Assembly: GCA_028753945.1 (NCBI GenBank)
Contig: JAPNXP010000009.1
Span: 186,001 to 250,000 of the forward strand
Reading direction: 5' to 3'
DNA: 64,000 nucleotides
Source: Hexactinellida sp. DTS-2022
Lineage: Eukaryota > Porifera > Hexactinellida
The first letter of the stretch is position 1. Each line of letters opens with the position of its first letter. Positions 1 to 13,805 of the stretch are shown here, one piece after another. Position numbers and translations under genes: made by a program. The notes below the pieces were generated by a model. It saw only the letters and a program-made list of their open reading frames with translations, did no database searches and was not told the origin of the DNA.

Positions 1-3000
1 ATGTTATACTAACAGGTTTCTTCTTTAGTAGAATGATGTATAAATAGAAAGGACAAATGGTTTAAATCTCTCATGGGTGGATATAATGAATTCGAATGCT
101 AACGAATGCCTGCTGTAGTATAATGTGCTATATATTGTACGCAAAAAGCGTACAATATTAAACTAACAGGTTTCTTCTTTAGTAGAATGTGCAATAAATA
201 GAAAGTACAAATGGTTTAAATCTCTCATGGGTGGATATAATGAATTCGAATGCTAACAAATGTCTGCTGTAGTATAATGTGCTAAATATTGTACGCAAAA
301 AGCGTACAATATTAAACTAACAGGTTTCTTCTTTAGTAGAATGTGCAATAAATAGAAAGTACAAATGGTTTAAATATCTTATGTGTGGATATAATGAATT
401 CGAATGCTAACGAAGGTCTACTGTAGTATAATGTGCTATATATTGTACGCAAAAAGCGTACAATATTATAATAACAGGTTTCTTCTTTAGTAGAATGTGC
501 AATAAATAGAAAGGACAAATGGTATCAATATTTCATGGGTGGATATAAGGAATTCGAATGCTAACAAATGTCTGCTGTAGCATAATGTGCTATATATTGT
601 ACGCAAAAAGCGTACAATATTAACTAACGAGTTTCTTCTTTAGTAGAATGTGGTAAAATAGAAAGGACAAATGGTTTAAATCTCTCATGGGTGGATATAA
701 TGAATTCGAATGCTAACGAATGCCTGCTGTAGTATAATGTTCTATATATTGTACGCAAAAAGCGTACAATATTATACTAACGAGTTTCTTCCTTAGTAGA
801 ATGTGCAATAAATAGAAAGGACAAATGGTATCAATATCTTATGTGTGGATATAATGAATTCGAATGCTAACGAAGGTCTGCTGTAGTATAATGTGCTATA
901 TATTGTATGCAAAAAGCGTACAATATTAACTAACGAGTTTCTTCTTAGTAGAATGTGGTATAAATAGAAAGTACAAATGGTTTAAATCTCTCATGGGCGG
1001 ATATAATGAATTCGAATGCTAACGAATGCCTGCTGTAGTATAATGTTCTATATATTGTACGCAAAATGCGTACAATATTAACTAACGAGTTTCTTCTTAG
1101 TAGAATGTGGTATAAATAGAAAGTACAAATGGTATCAATATTTCATGTGTGGATATAATGAATTCGAATGCTAACGAAGGTCTGCTGTAGCATAATGTTC
1201 TATATATTGTACGCAAAATGCGTACAATATTAACTAACGAGTTTCTTCTTAGTAGAATGTGGTATAAATAGAAAGTACAAATGGTTTAAATCCCTCATGG
1301 GTGGATATAATAAATTCGAATGCTAACGAATGCCTGCTGTAGTATAATGTGCTATATATTGTACGCAAAATGCGTACAATATTATACTAACAGGTTTCTT
1401 CTTTAGTAGAATGTGGTATAAATAGAAAGGACAAATGGTATCAATATTTCATGGGTGGATATAATGAATTCGAATGCTAACGAAGGTCTGCTGTAGTATA
1501 ATGTGCTATATATTGTACGCAAAATGCGTACAATATTATACTAACAGGTTTCTTCTTTAGTAGAATGTGCTATATATAGAAAGGACAAATGGTTTAAATC
1601 CCTCATGGGTGGATATAATAAATTCGAATGCTAACGAATGCCTGCTGTAGTATAATGTGCTATATATTGTACGCAAAAAGCGTACAATGTTATACTAACA
1701 GGTTTCTTCTTTAGTAGAATGTGGTATAAATAGAAAGGACAAATGGTTTAAATCTCTCATGGGTGGATATAATGAATTCGAATGCTAACGAATGCCTGCT
1801 GTAGTATAATGTGCTATATATTGTACGCAAAATGCGTACAATATTATACTAACAGGTTTCTTCTTTAGTAGAATGTGGTATAAATAGAAAGTACAAATGG
1901 TATCAATATTTCATGGGTGGATATAATGAATTCGAATGCTAACGAATGTCTTCTGTAGTATTATGTGCTATATATTGTACGCAAAATGCGTACAATATTA
2001 ACTAACGAGTTTCTTCCTTAGTAGAATGTGCAATAAATAGAAAGGACAAATGGTATCAATATCTTATGTGTGGATATAATGAATTCGAATGCTAACGAAG
2101 GTCTGCTGTAGTATAATGTGCTATATATTGTATGCAAAAAGCGTACAATATTAACTAACGAGTTTCTTCTTAGTAGAATGTGGTATAAATAGAAAGTACA
2201 AATGGTTTAAATCTCTCATGGGTGGATATAATGAATTCGAATGCTAACGAATGCCTGCTGTAGTATAATGTGCCATATATTGTACGCAAAATGCGTACAA
2301 TATTATACAAACGAGTTTCTTCTTTAGTAGAATGTGCTATAAATAGAAAGTACAAATGATTTCAATATCTTATGTGTGGATATAATGAATTCGAATGCTA
2401 ACGAAGGTCTGCTGTAGTATAATGTGCTATATATTGTACGCAAAAAGCGTACAATACTAACTAACGAGTTTCTTCTTAGTAGAATGTGGTATAAATAGAA
2501 AGTACAAATGGTTTAAATCTCTCATGGGTGGATATAAAGAATTCGAATGCTAACGAATGCCTGCTGTAGTATAATGTGCTATATATTGTACGCAAAAAGC
2601 GTACAATATTATACTAACGAGTTTCTTCTTTTGTAGAATGTGCTATAAATAGAAAGGACAAATGGTATCAATATTTCATGTGTGGATATAATGAATTCGA
2701 ATGCTAACGAAGGTCTGCTGTAGCATAATGTTCTATATATTGTACGCAAAATGCGTACAATATTAACTAACGAGTTTCTTCTTAGTAGAATGTGGTATAA
2801 ATAGAAAGTACAAATGGTTTAAATCCCTCATGGGTGGATATAATAAATTCGAATGCTAACGAATGCCTGCTGTAGTATAATGTGCTATATATTGTACGAA
2901 AAATGCGTACAATATTATACTAACAGGTTTCTTCTTTAGTAGAATGTGGTATAAATAGAAAGGACAAATGGTATCAATATTTCATGGGTGGATATAATGA

Positions 3001-6000
3001 ATTCGAATGCTAACGAAGGTCTGCTGTAGTATAATGTGCTATATATTGTACGCAAAAAGCGTACAATGTTATACTAACAGGTTTCTTCTTTAGTAGAATG
3101 ATGTATAAATAGAAAGGACAAATGGTTTAAATCTCTCATGGGTGGATATAATGAATTCGAATGCTAACGAATGCCTGCTGTAGTATAATGTGCTATATAT
3201 TGTACGCAAAAAGCGTACAATATTAAACTAACAGGTTTCTTCTTTAGTAGAATGTGCAATAAATAGAAAGTACAAATGGTTTAAATCTCTCATGGGTGGA
3301 TATAATGAATTCGAATGCTAACAAATGTCTGCTGTAGTATAATGTGCTATATATTGTACGCAAAAAGCGTACAATATTAAACTAACAGGTTTCTTCTTTA
3401 GTAGAATGTGCAATAAATAGAAAGTACAAATGGTTTAAATCTCTCATGGGTGGATATAATGAATTCGAATGCTAACAAATGTCTGCTGTAGTATAATGTA
3501 CTATATATTGTACGCAAAATGCGTACAATATTATACTAACAGGTTTCTTCTTTAGTAGAATGTGGTATAAATAGAAAGTACAAATGGTATCAATATTTCA
3601 TGGGTGGATATAATGAATTCGAATGCTAACGAATGTCTTCTGTAGTATTATGTGCTATATATTGTACGCAAAATGCGTACAATATTAACTAACGAGTTTC
3701 TTCCTTAGTAGAATGTGCAATAAATAGAAAGGACAAATGGTATCAATATCTTATGTGTGGATATAAGGAATTCGAATACTAACGAAGGTCTGCTGTAGTA
3801 TAATGTGCTATATATTGTATGCAAAAAGCGTACAATATTAACTAACGAGTTTCTTCTTAGTAGAATGTGGTATAAATAGAAAGTACAAATGGTTTAAATC
3901 TCTCATGGGTGGATATAATGAATTCGAATGCTAACGAATGCCTGCTGTAGTATAATGTGCCATATATTGTACGCAAAATGCGTACAATATTATACAAACG
4001 AGTTTCTTCTTTAGTAGAATGTGCTATAAATAGAAAGTACAAATGATTTCAATATCTTATGTGTGGATATAATGAATTCGAATGCTAACGAAGGTCTACT
4101 GTAGTATAATGTGCTATATATTGTACGCAAAAAGCGTACAATATTATAATAACAGGTTTCTTCTTTAGTAGAATGTGCAATAAATAGAAAGGACAAATGG
4201 TATCAATATTTCATGGGTGGATATAAGGAATTCGAATGCTAACAAATGTCTGCTGTAGCATAATGTGCTATATATTGTACGCAAAAAGCGTACAATATTA
4301 ACTAACGAGTTTCTTCTTTAGTAGAATGTGGTAAAATAGAAAGGACAAATGGTTTAAATCTCTCATGGGTGGATATAATGAATTCGAATGCTAACGAATG
4401 CCTGCTGTAGTATAATGTTCTATATATTGTACGCAAAAAGCGTACAATATTATACTAACGAGTTTCTTCCTTAGTAGAATGTGCAATAAATAGAAAGGAC
4501 AAATGGTATCAATATCTTATGTGTGGATATAATGAATTCGAATGCTAACGAAGGTCTGCTGTAGTATAATGTGCTATATATTGTATGCAAAAAGCGTACA
4601 ATATTAACTAACGAGTTTCTTCTTAGTAGAATGTGGTATAAATAGAAAGTACAAATGGTTTAAATCTCTCATGGGCGGATATAATGAATTCGAATGCTAA
4701 CGAATGCCTGCTGTAGTATAATGTTCTATATATTGTACGCAAAATGCGTACAATATTAACTAACGAGTTTCTTCTTAGTAGAATGTGGTATAAATAGAAA
4801 GTACAAATGGTTTAAATCTCTCATGGGTGGATATAATGAATTCGAATGCTAACGAATGCCTGCTGTAGTATAATGTGCCATATATTGTACGCAAAATGCG
4901 TACAATATTATACAAACGAGTTTCTTCTTTAGTAGAATGTGCTATAAATAGAAAGTACAAATGGTATCAATATTTCATGTGTGGATATAATGAATTCGAA
5001 TGCTAACAAATGTCTGCTGTAGTATAATGTGCTATATATTGTACGCAAAATGCGTACAATATTATACTAACAGGTTTCTTCTTTAGTAAAATGTGCAATA
5101 TATAGAAAGGACAAATGGTTTCAATATCTCATGTGTGGATATAATGAATTCGAATGCTAACAAATGTCTGCTGTAGTATAATGTGCTATATATTGTACGC
5201 AAAAAGCGTACAATATTAAACTAACAGGTTTCTTCTTTAGTAGAATGTGCAATAATAGAAAGTACAAATGGTTTAAATCTCTCATGGGTGGATATAATGA
5301 ATTCGAATGCTAACAAATGTCTGCTTTAGTATAATGTACTATATATTGTACGCAAAATGCGTACAATATTATACTAACAGGTTTCTTCTTTAGTAGAATG
5401 TGGTATAAATAGAAAGTACAAATGGTATCAATATTTCATGGGTGGATATAATGAATTCGAATGCTAACGAATGTCTTCTGTAGTATTATGTGCTATATAT
5501 TGTACGCAAAATGCGTACAATATTAACTAACGAGTTTCTTCCTTAGTAGAATGTGCAATAAATAGAAAGGACAAATGGTATCAATATCTTATGTGTGGAT
5601 ATAATGAATTCGAATGCTAACAAATGTCTGCTGTAGTATTATGTGCTATATATTGTACGCAAAATGCGTACAATATTAACTAACGAGTTTCTTCTTAGTA
5701 GAATGTGGTATAAATAGAAAGTACAAATGGTTTAAATCTCTCATGGGTGGATATAATGAATTCGAATGCTAACGAATGCCTGCTGTAGTATAATGTGCTA
5801 TATATTGTACGCAAAAAGCGTACAATATTAACTAACGAGTTTCTTCATAGTAGAATGTGGTATAAATAGAAAGTACAAATGGTTTAAATCTCTCATGGGT
5901 GGATATAAAGAATTCGAATGCTAACGAATGCCTGCTGTAGTATAATGTGCTATATATTGTACGCAAAAAGCGTACAATATTATACTAACGAGTTTCTTCT

Positions 6001-9000
6001 TTTGTAGAATGTGCTATAAATAGAAAGGACAAATGGTATCAATATTTCATGTGTGGATATAATGAATTCGAATGCTAACGAAGGTCTGCTGTAGCATAAT
6101 GTTCTATATATTGTACGCAAAATGCGTACAATATTAACTAACGAGTTTCTTCTTAGTAGAATGTGGTATAAATAGAAAGTACAAATGGTTTAAATCTCTC
6201 ATGGGCGGATATAATGAATTCGAATGCTAACGAATGCCTGCTGTAGTATAATGTTCTATATATTGTACGCAAAATGCGTACAATATTAACTAACGAGTTT
6301 CTTCTTAGTAGAATGTGGTATAAATAGAAAGTACAAATGGTTTAAATCTCTCATGGGTGGATATAATGAATTCGAATGCTAACGAATGCCTGCTGTAGTA
6401 TAATGTGCTATATATTGTACGCAAAATGCGTACAATATTATACTAACGAGTTTCTTCTTTTGTAGAATGTGCTATTAATAGAAAGGACAAATGGTATCAA
6501 TATTTCATGTGTGGATATAATGAATTCGAATGCTAACAAATGTCTGCTGTAGTATGATGTGCTATATATTGTACGCAAAATGCGTACAATATTATACTAA
6601 CAGGTTTCTTCTTTAGTAAAATGTGCAATATATAGAAAGGACAAATGGTTTCAATATCTCATGTGTGGATATAATGAATTCGAATGCTAACAAATGTCTG
6701 CTGTAGTATAATGTGCTATATATTGTACGCAAAAAGCGTACAATATTAAACTAACAGGTTTCTTCTTTAGTAGAATGTGCAATAATAGAAAGTACAAATG
6801 GTTTAAATCTCTCATGGCTGGATATAATGAATTCGAATGCTAACAAATGTCTGCTTTAGTATAATGTACTATATATTGTACGCAAAATGCGTACAATATT
6901 ATACTAACGAGTTTCTTCTTTTGTAGAATGTGCTATAAATAGAAAGGACAAATGGTATCAATATTTCATGTGTGGATATAATGAATTCGAATGCTAACAA
7001 ATGTCTGCTGTAGTATAATGTGCTATATATTGTACGCAAAAAGCGTACAATATTAAACTAACAGGTTTCTTCTTTAGTAGAATGTGCAATAATAGAAAGT
7101 ACAAATGGTTTAAATCTCTCATGGCTGGATATAATGAATTCGAATGCTAACAAATGTCTGCTTTAGTATAATGTACTATATATTGTACGCAAAATGCGTA
7201 CAATATTATACTAACAGGTTTCTTCTTTAGTAGAATGTGGTATAAATAGAAAGTACAAATGGTATCAATATTTCATGGGTGGATATAATGAATTCGAATG
7301 CTAACGAATGTCTTCTGTAGTATTATGTGCTATATATTGTACGCAAAATGCGTACAATATTAACTAACGAGTTTCTTCCTTAGTAGAATGTGCAATAAAT
7401 AGAAAGGACAAATGGTATCAATATCTTATGTGTGGATATAATGAATTCGAATGCTAACAAATGCCTGCTGTAGTATAATGTTCTATATATTGTACGCAAA
7501 ATGCGTACAATATTAACTAACGAGTTTCTTCTTAGTAGAATGTGGTATAAATAGAAAGTACAAATGGTTTAAATCTCTCATGGGTGGATATAATGAATTC
7601 GAATGCTAACGAATGCCTGCTGTAGTATAATGTGCTATATATTGTACGCAAAATGCGTACAATATTATACTAACGAGTTTCTTCTTTTGTAGAATGTGCT
7701 ATTAATAGAAAGGACAAATGGTATCAATATTTCATGTGTGGATATAATGAATTCGAATGCTAACAAATGTCTGCTGTAGTATAATGTGCTATATATTGTA
7801 CGCAAAATGCGTACAATATTATACTAACAGGTTTCTTCTTTAGTAAATGTGCAATATATAGAAAGGACAAATGGTTTCAATATCTCATGTGTGGATATAA
7901 TGAATTCGAATGCTAACAAATGTCTGCTGTAGTATAATGTGCTATATATTGTACGCAAAAAGCGTACAATATTAAACTAACAGGTTTCTTCTTTAGTAGA
8001 ATGTGCAATAATAGAAAGTACAAATGGTTTAAATCTCTCATGGGTGGATATAATGAATTCGAATGCTAACAAATGTCTGCTTTAGTATAATGTACTATAT
8101 ATTGTACGCAAAATGCGTACAATATTATACTAACGAGTTTCTTCTTTAGTAGAATGTGGTATAAATAGAAAGTACAAATGGTATCAATATTTCATGGGTG
8201 GATATAATGAATTCGAATGCTAACGAATGTCTTCTGTAGTATTATGTGCTATATATTGTACGCAAAATGCGTACAATATTAACTAACGAGTTTCTTCCTT
8301 AGTAGAATGTGCAATAAATAGAAAGGACAAATGGTATCAATATCTTATGTGTGGATATAATGAATTCGAATGCTAACAAATGTCTGCTGTAGTATTATGT
8401 GCTATATATTGTACGCAAAATGCGTACAATATTAACTAACGAGTTTCTTCTTAGTAGAATGTGGTATAAATAGAAAGTACAAATGGTTTAAATCTCTCAT
8501 GGGTGGATATAATGAATTCGAATGCTAACGAATGCCTGCTGTAGTATAATGTGCTATATATTGTACGCAAAAAGCGTACAATATTAACTAACGAGTTTCT
8601 TCATAGTAGAATGTGGTATAAATAGAAAGTACAAATGGTTTAAATCTCTCATGGGTGGATATAAAGAATTCGAATGCTAACGAATGCCTGCTGTAGTATA
8701 ATGTGCTATATATTGTACGCAAAAAGCGTACAATATTATACTAACGAGTTTCTTCTTGTGTAGAATGTGCTATAAATAGAAAGGACAAATGGTATCAATA
8801 TTTCATGTGTGGATATAATGAATTCGAATGCTAACGAAGGTCTGCTGTAGCATAATGTTCTATATATTGTACGCAAAATGCGTACAATATTAACTAACGA
8901 GTTTCTTCTTAGTAGAATGTGGTATAAATAGAAAGTACAAATGGTTTAAATCTCTCATGGGTGGATATAATGAATTCGAATGCTAACGAATGCCTGCTGT

Positions 9001-12000
9001 AGTATAATGTGCTATATATTGTACGCAAAATGCGTACAATATTATACTAACGAGTTTCTTCTTTTGTAGAATGTGCTATTAATAGAAAGGACAAATGGTA
9101 TCAATATTTCATGTGTGGATATAATGAATTCGAATGCTAACAAATGTCTGCTGTAGTATAATGTGCTATATATTGTATGCAAAAAGCGTACAATATTAAC
9201 TAACGAGTTTCTTCTTAGTAGAATGTGGTATAAATAGAAAGTACAAATGGTTTAAATCTCTCATGGGCGGATATAATGAATTCGAATGCTAACGAATGCC
9301 TGCTGTAGTATAATGTGCTATATATTGTACGCAAAAAGCGTACAATATTATACTAACGAGTTTCTTCTTTTGTAGAATGTGCTATAAATAGAAAGGACAA
9401 ATGGTATCAATATTTCATGTGTGGATATAATGAATTCGAATGCTAACAAATGTCTGCTGTAGTATAATGTGCTATATATTGTATGCAAAAAGCGTACAAT
9501 ATTAACTAACGAGTTTCTTCATAGTAGAATGTGGTATAAATAGAAAGTACAAATGGTTTAAATCTCTCATGGGAGGATATAAAGAATTCGAATGCTAACG
9601 AATGCCTGCTGTAGTATAATGTGCTATATATTGTACGCAAAAAGCGTACAATATTATACTAACGAGTTTCTTCTTTTGTAGAATGTGCTATAAATAGAAA
9701 GGACAAATGGTATCAATATTTCATGTGTGGATATAATGAATTCGAATGCTAACGAAGGTCTGCTGTAGCATAATGTTCTATATATTGTACGCAAAATGCG
9801 TACAATATTAACTAACGAGTTTCTTCTTAGTAGAATGTGGTATAAATAGAAAGTACAAATGGTTTAAATCTCTCATGGGTGGATATAATGAATTCGAATG
9901 CTAACGAATGCCTGCTGTAGTATAATGTGCTATATATTGTACGCAAAATGCGTACAATATTATACTAACGAGTTTCTTCTTTTGTAGAATGTGCTATTAA
10001 TAGAAAGGACAAATGGTATCAATATTTCATGTGTGGATATAATGAATTCGAATGCTAACAAATGTCTGCTGTAGTATAATGTGCTATATATTGTATGCAA
10101 AAAGCGTACAATATTAACTAACGAGTTTCTTCTTAGTAGAATGTGGTATAAATAGAAAGTACAAATGGTTTAAATCTCTCATGGGCGGATATAATGAATT
10201 CGAATGCTAACGAATGCCTGCTGTAGTATAATGTTCTATATATTGTACGCAAAATGCGTACAATATTAACTAACGAGTTTCTTCTTAGTAGAATGTGGTA
10301 TAAATAGAAAGTACAAATGGTTTAAATCTCTCATGGGTGGATATAATGAATTCGAATGCTAACGAATGCCTGCTGTAGTATAATGTGCTATATATTGTAC
10401 GCAAAATGCGTACAATATTATACTAACGAGTTTCTTCTTTTGTAGAATGTGCTATTAATAGAAAGGACAAATGGTATCAATATTTCATGTGTGGATATAA
10501 TGAATTCGAATGCTAACAAATGTCTGCTGTAGTATAATGTGCTATATATTGTACGCAAAATGCGTACAATATTATACTAACAGGTTTCTTCTTTAGTAAA
10601 ATGTGCAATATATAGAAAGGACAAATGGTTTCAATATCTCATGTGTGGATATAATGAATTCGAATGCTAACAAATGTCTGCTGTAGTATAATGTGCTATA
10701 TATTGTACGCAAAAAGCGTACAATATTAAACTAACAGGTTTCTTCTTTAGTAGAATGTGCAATAATAGAAAGTACAAATGGTTTAAATCTCTCATGGGTG
10801 GATATAATGAATTCGAATGCTAACAAATGTCTGCTTTAGTATAATGTACTATATATTGTACGCAAAATGCGTACAATATTATACTAACAGGTTTCTTCTT
10901 TAGTAGAATGTGGTATAAATAGAAAGTACAAATGGTATCAATATTTCATGGGTGGATATAATGAATTCGAATGCTAACAAATGTCTGCTGTAGTATTATG
11001 TGCTATATATTGTACGCAAAATGCGTACAATATTAACTAACGAGTTTCTTCTTAGTAGAATGTGGTATAAATAGAAAGTACAAATGGTTTAAATCTCTCA
11101 TGGGTGGATATAATGAATTCGAATGCTAACGAATGCCTGCTGTAGTATAATGTGCTATATATTGTACGCAAAAAGCGTACAATATTAACTAACGAGTTTC
11201 TTCATAGTAGAATGTGGTATAAATAGAAAGTACAAATGGTTTAAATCTCTCATGGGTGGATATAAAGAATTCGAATGCTAACGAATGCCTGCTGTAGTAT
11301 AATGTGCTATATATTGTACGCAAAAAGCGTACAATATTATACTAACGAGTTTCTTCTTTTGTAGAATGTGCTATAAATAGAAAGGACAAATGGTATCAAT
11401 ATTTCATGTGTGGATATAATGAATTCGAATGCTAACGAAGGTCTGCTGTAGCATAATGTTCTATATATTGTACGCAAAATGCGTACAATATTAACTAACG
11501 AGTTTCTTCTTAGTAGAATGTGGTATAAATAGAAAGTACAAATGGTTTAAATCTCTCATGGGTGGATATAATGAATTCGAATGCTAACGAATGCCCGCTG
11601 TAGTATAATGTGCTATATATTGTACGCAAAATGCGTACAATATTATACTAACGAGTTTCTTCTTTTGTAGAATGTGCTATTAATAGAAAGGACAAATGGT
11701 ATCAATATTTCATGTGTGGATATAATGAATTCGAATGCTAACAAATGTCTGCTGTAGTATAATGTGCTATATATTGTATGCAAAAAGCGTACAATATTAA
11801 CTAACGAGTTTCTTCTTAGTAGAATGTGGTATAAATAGAAAGTACAAATGGTTTAAATCTCTCATGGGCGGATATAATGAATTCGAATGCTAACGAATGC
11901 CTGCTGTAGTATAATGTTCTATATATTGTACGCAAAATGCGTACAATATTAACTAACGAGTTTCTTCTTAGTAGAATGTGGTATAAATAGAAAGTACAAA

Positions 12001-12841
12001 TGGTTTAAATCTCTCATGGGTGGATATAATGAATTCGAATGCTAACGAATGCCTGCTGTAGTATAATGTGCTATATATTGTACGCAAAATGCGTACAATA
12101 TTATACTAACGAGTTTCTTCTTTTGTAGAATGTGCTATTAATAGAAAGGACAAATGGTATCAATATTTCATGTGTGGATATAATGAATTCGAATGCTAAC
12201 AAATGTCTGCTGTAGTATAATGTGCTATATATTGTACGCAAAATGCGTACAATATTATACTAACAGGTTTCTTCTTTAGTAAAATGTGCAATATATAGAA
12301 AGGACAAATGGTTTCAATATCTCATGTGTGGATATAATGAATTCGAATGCTAACAAATGTCTGCTGTAGTATAATGTGCTATATATTGTACGCAAAAAGC
12401 GTACAATATTAAACTAACAGGTTTCTTCTTTAGTAGAATGTGCAATAATAGAAAGTACAAATGGTTTAAATCTCTCATGGGTGGATATAATGAATTCGAA
12501 TGCTAACAAATGTCTGCTTTAGTATAATGTACTATATATTGTACGCAAAATGCGTACAATATTATACTAACAGGTTTCTTCTTTAGTAGAATGTGGTATA
12601 AATAGAAAGTACAAATGGTATCAATATTTCATGGGTGGATATAATGAATTCGAATGCTAACGAATGTCTTCTGTAGTATTATGTGCTATATATTGTACGC
12701 AAAATGCGTACAATATTAACTAACGAGTTTCTTCCTTAGTAGAATGTGCAATAAATAGAAAGGACAAATGGTATCAATATCTTATGTGTGGATATAATGA
12801 ATTCGAATGCTAACAAATGTCTGCTGTAGTATTATGTGCTA
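1..12841 (+). repeat. Satellite array A, about 84 monomers of 152-154 bp
   Basis: Head-to-tail monomers: successive GAATTC sites lie at 88, 242, 396, 550 and 702. Each monomer holds a hairpin (ATATTGTACGC, a short A-rich loop, GCGTACAATAT), a GAATTCGAATGC segment, a pyrimidine-rich TTTCTTCTTTAG tract and, usually, TATAAATAG or AATAAATAG. Variants include AAAGGACAAATGG versus AAAGTACAAATGG and GTATCAATATTTC versus GTTTAAATCTCTC. These recur in blocks, so amplification copied multi-monomer units: positions 1 onward recur near 3066, and 333-518 recurs at 4011-4196. The array continues off the left edge and ends at the Helitron. No gene is supported inside it. Confidence 0.97.
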
Positions 12842-12907
12842 CAAGCTGCTCGTCCGCGCTACGCGCGTCCTTACAACTTGCACTCGGGCCTGCGGCCCTC
12901 GCTTGTA
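12842..12907 (-). other. Helitron 3' terminus: GC-rich structured end
   Basis: A GC-rich stretch in AT-rich surroundings with three inverted repeats on the plus strand: an outer CAAGC...GCTTG pair joining 12842-12846 to 12901-12905, and inside it CGCGC-TAC-GCGCG and GGGCC-TGC-GGCCC, each with a 5-bp stem and 3-nt loop. A hairpin just upstream of the 3' end is the known Helitron termination signal. Two tandem hairpins closed by a third stem is more elaborate than the usual single hairpin. Folding is inferred from base complementarity only. Confidence 0.7.
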
Positions 12908-13020
12908 TATCAAACATATTACTTTCAAAGTACTATATGCTGGTTGTATTTTAATACAGTATTATAGGTAGCACATACAATATTTATAGTGGCTCGTCCC
13001 ACTCCGAACAAAATAATCAA

Positions 13021-13048
13021 ACAAATCATTGTGATTTAATATATAAGA
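13021..13048 (-). repeat. Internal copy of the Helitron 5' terminus
   Basis: These 28 bases match the element's true 5' end at 21240-21267 in the same orientation, including the palindrome AAATCATTGTGATTT and the terminal TC read on the minus strand. Similarity extends further to a GAACAAA-type run. The base flanking the TC on the minus strand is A, as at a real A^T insertion. With the shared 3' end at 12842, the segment 12842-13048 looks like a complete 207-bp mini-Helitron nested at the 3' end of the large one. Confidence 0.75.
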
Positions 13049-13195
13049 TACAAATAGACATAATTATAGATATAAATATTGAATAAATACTGGCTTGATT
13101 ATAAGTAGATTGAGTGTGAGAATCTAAAAGAGGTAGATTAAAATAAATTGATTCAAAATATGTTTATATAATTAAAGAATGGAAAACTCACCAAA
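13049..13195. other. Helitron non-coding stretch downstream of the small gene
   Basis: AT-rich sequence between the internal 5'-end copy and the candidate small gene. I see no open frame, no second GC-rich hairpin and no CTRR-like end at 13049, so the large element has no separate 3' terminus here. A donor-like GTGAGT lies on the minus strand at 13185-13190, just after the predicted stop of the small gene. Confidence 0.5.
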
Positions 13196-13746
13196 TTATA
13201 AGTTGATGGTTAATTTAATCTTGTTGGTTTTCAAAAGATTCAGTACCTCTGGATTCTAATGTGATTAATATTAAGCACGATACTTGTATTATTAAATATA
13301 GAAGTGATTAAAAGGGAACTTACTTCAATAATATTTTCCAATAATTTTAACTTTTTAAATTGCAGAGCAATTTCTGCATTTCCACTCCTTTTTCTGGAAT
13401 CTGAAGAGGATTGTTTGGAATCTGAAGAGGATTGTTTGGAACCTGGAGTGGATTGTTTGGAATCTGAAGAGGATTGTTTGGAACCTGGAGAGGATTGTTT
13501 GGAACCTGGAGAGGATTGTTTGGAACCTGGAGAGGATTGTTTGGAACCTGGAGAGGATTGTTTGGAATCTGAAGAGGATTGTTTGGAACCTGGAGAGGAT
13601 TGTTTGGAACCTGGAGAGGATTGTTTGGAACCTGGAGAGGATTGTTTGGAATCTGAAGAGGATTGTTTGGAACCTGGAGAGGATTGTTTGGAACCTGGAG
13701 AGGATTGTTTGGAATCTGAAGAGGTATCAATGTGTAAATTTTCCAT
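13196..13746 (-). CDS. Candidate small spliced gene with SKQSS[P/S][G/D] repeats (Helitron cargo)
   Basis: I do not recognise this gene. The main exon runs from ATG at 13746 (an earlier in-frame ATG is at 13767) to 13324. It encodes MENLHIDTSSD, about 16 serine/lysine/glutamine-rich 7-residue repeats, then a basic-hydrophobic tail (RKRSGNAEIALQFKKLKLLE). A consensus donor GTAAGT starts at 13323 in phase 0; an acceptor CATTAG ends at 13256. The second exon (13255-13196) would add 19 codons ending in TAA, giving a short intron of about 68 bp. A TATAAATAG box lies 46 bp upstream of the 13746 ATG, with several CCAAT motifs above it. The strand and promoter type match the Rep gene. The repeats are also open on the plus strand (LEPGEDC-type), and a plus-strand acceptor-like tract precedes them, so coding strand is inferred. 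Low-complexity protein; function unknown. Confidence 0.35.
13396..13724. repeat. 21-bp minisatellite, about 15.7 copies
   Basis: Tandem 21-bp units alternate between GGAACCTGGAGAGGATTGTTT and a variant with GGAATCTGAAGAGG. Because 21 is a multiple of 3, all three minus-strand frames stay open across the array, so openness alone does not prove coding. The two unit types are interspersed, which suggests expansion by slippage or unequal exchange. Confidence 0.97.
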
Positions 13747-13791
13747 TCTAGCGATAGTATTTTGCATTATTGGTTTAAAACTTGCTTTTAA

Positions 13792-13800
13792 CTATTTATA
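13792..13800 (-). promoter_or_regulatory. TATA box of the small Helitron gene
   Basis: TATAAATAG on the minus strand, 46 bp above the ATG at 13746. A start site about 30 bp downstream would leave a leader of about 20 nt and would fall at or just inside the alternative ATG at 13767. The identical 9-mer stands before the Rep gene at 20929-20937. Confidence 0.5.
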
Positions 13801-13805
13801 GAATT

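Noticed and set aside
13049-13195. Separate large Helitron (13049-21267) inserted beside a small one
   Set aside because: The minus strand ending at 13049 has no CTRR and no GC hairpin, so a genuine 3' end there is not supported; a read-through composite fits better.
13347-13730. 127-codon minus-strand frame of IPNNPLQV repeats
   Set aside because: Alternative frame of the same minisatellite with no supporting signals.
13304-13801. 165-codon plus-strand frame over the 21-bp minisatellite
   Set aside because: A 21-bp period keeps several frames open. The minus strand has the better promoter and start context, although a plus-strand acceptor-like tract means this is not fully excluded.
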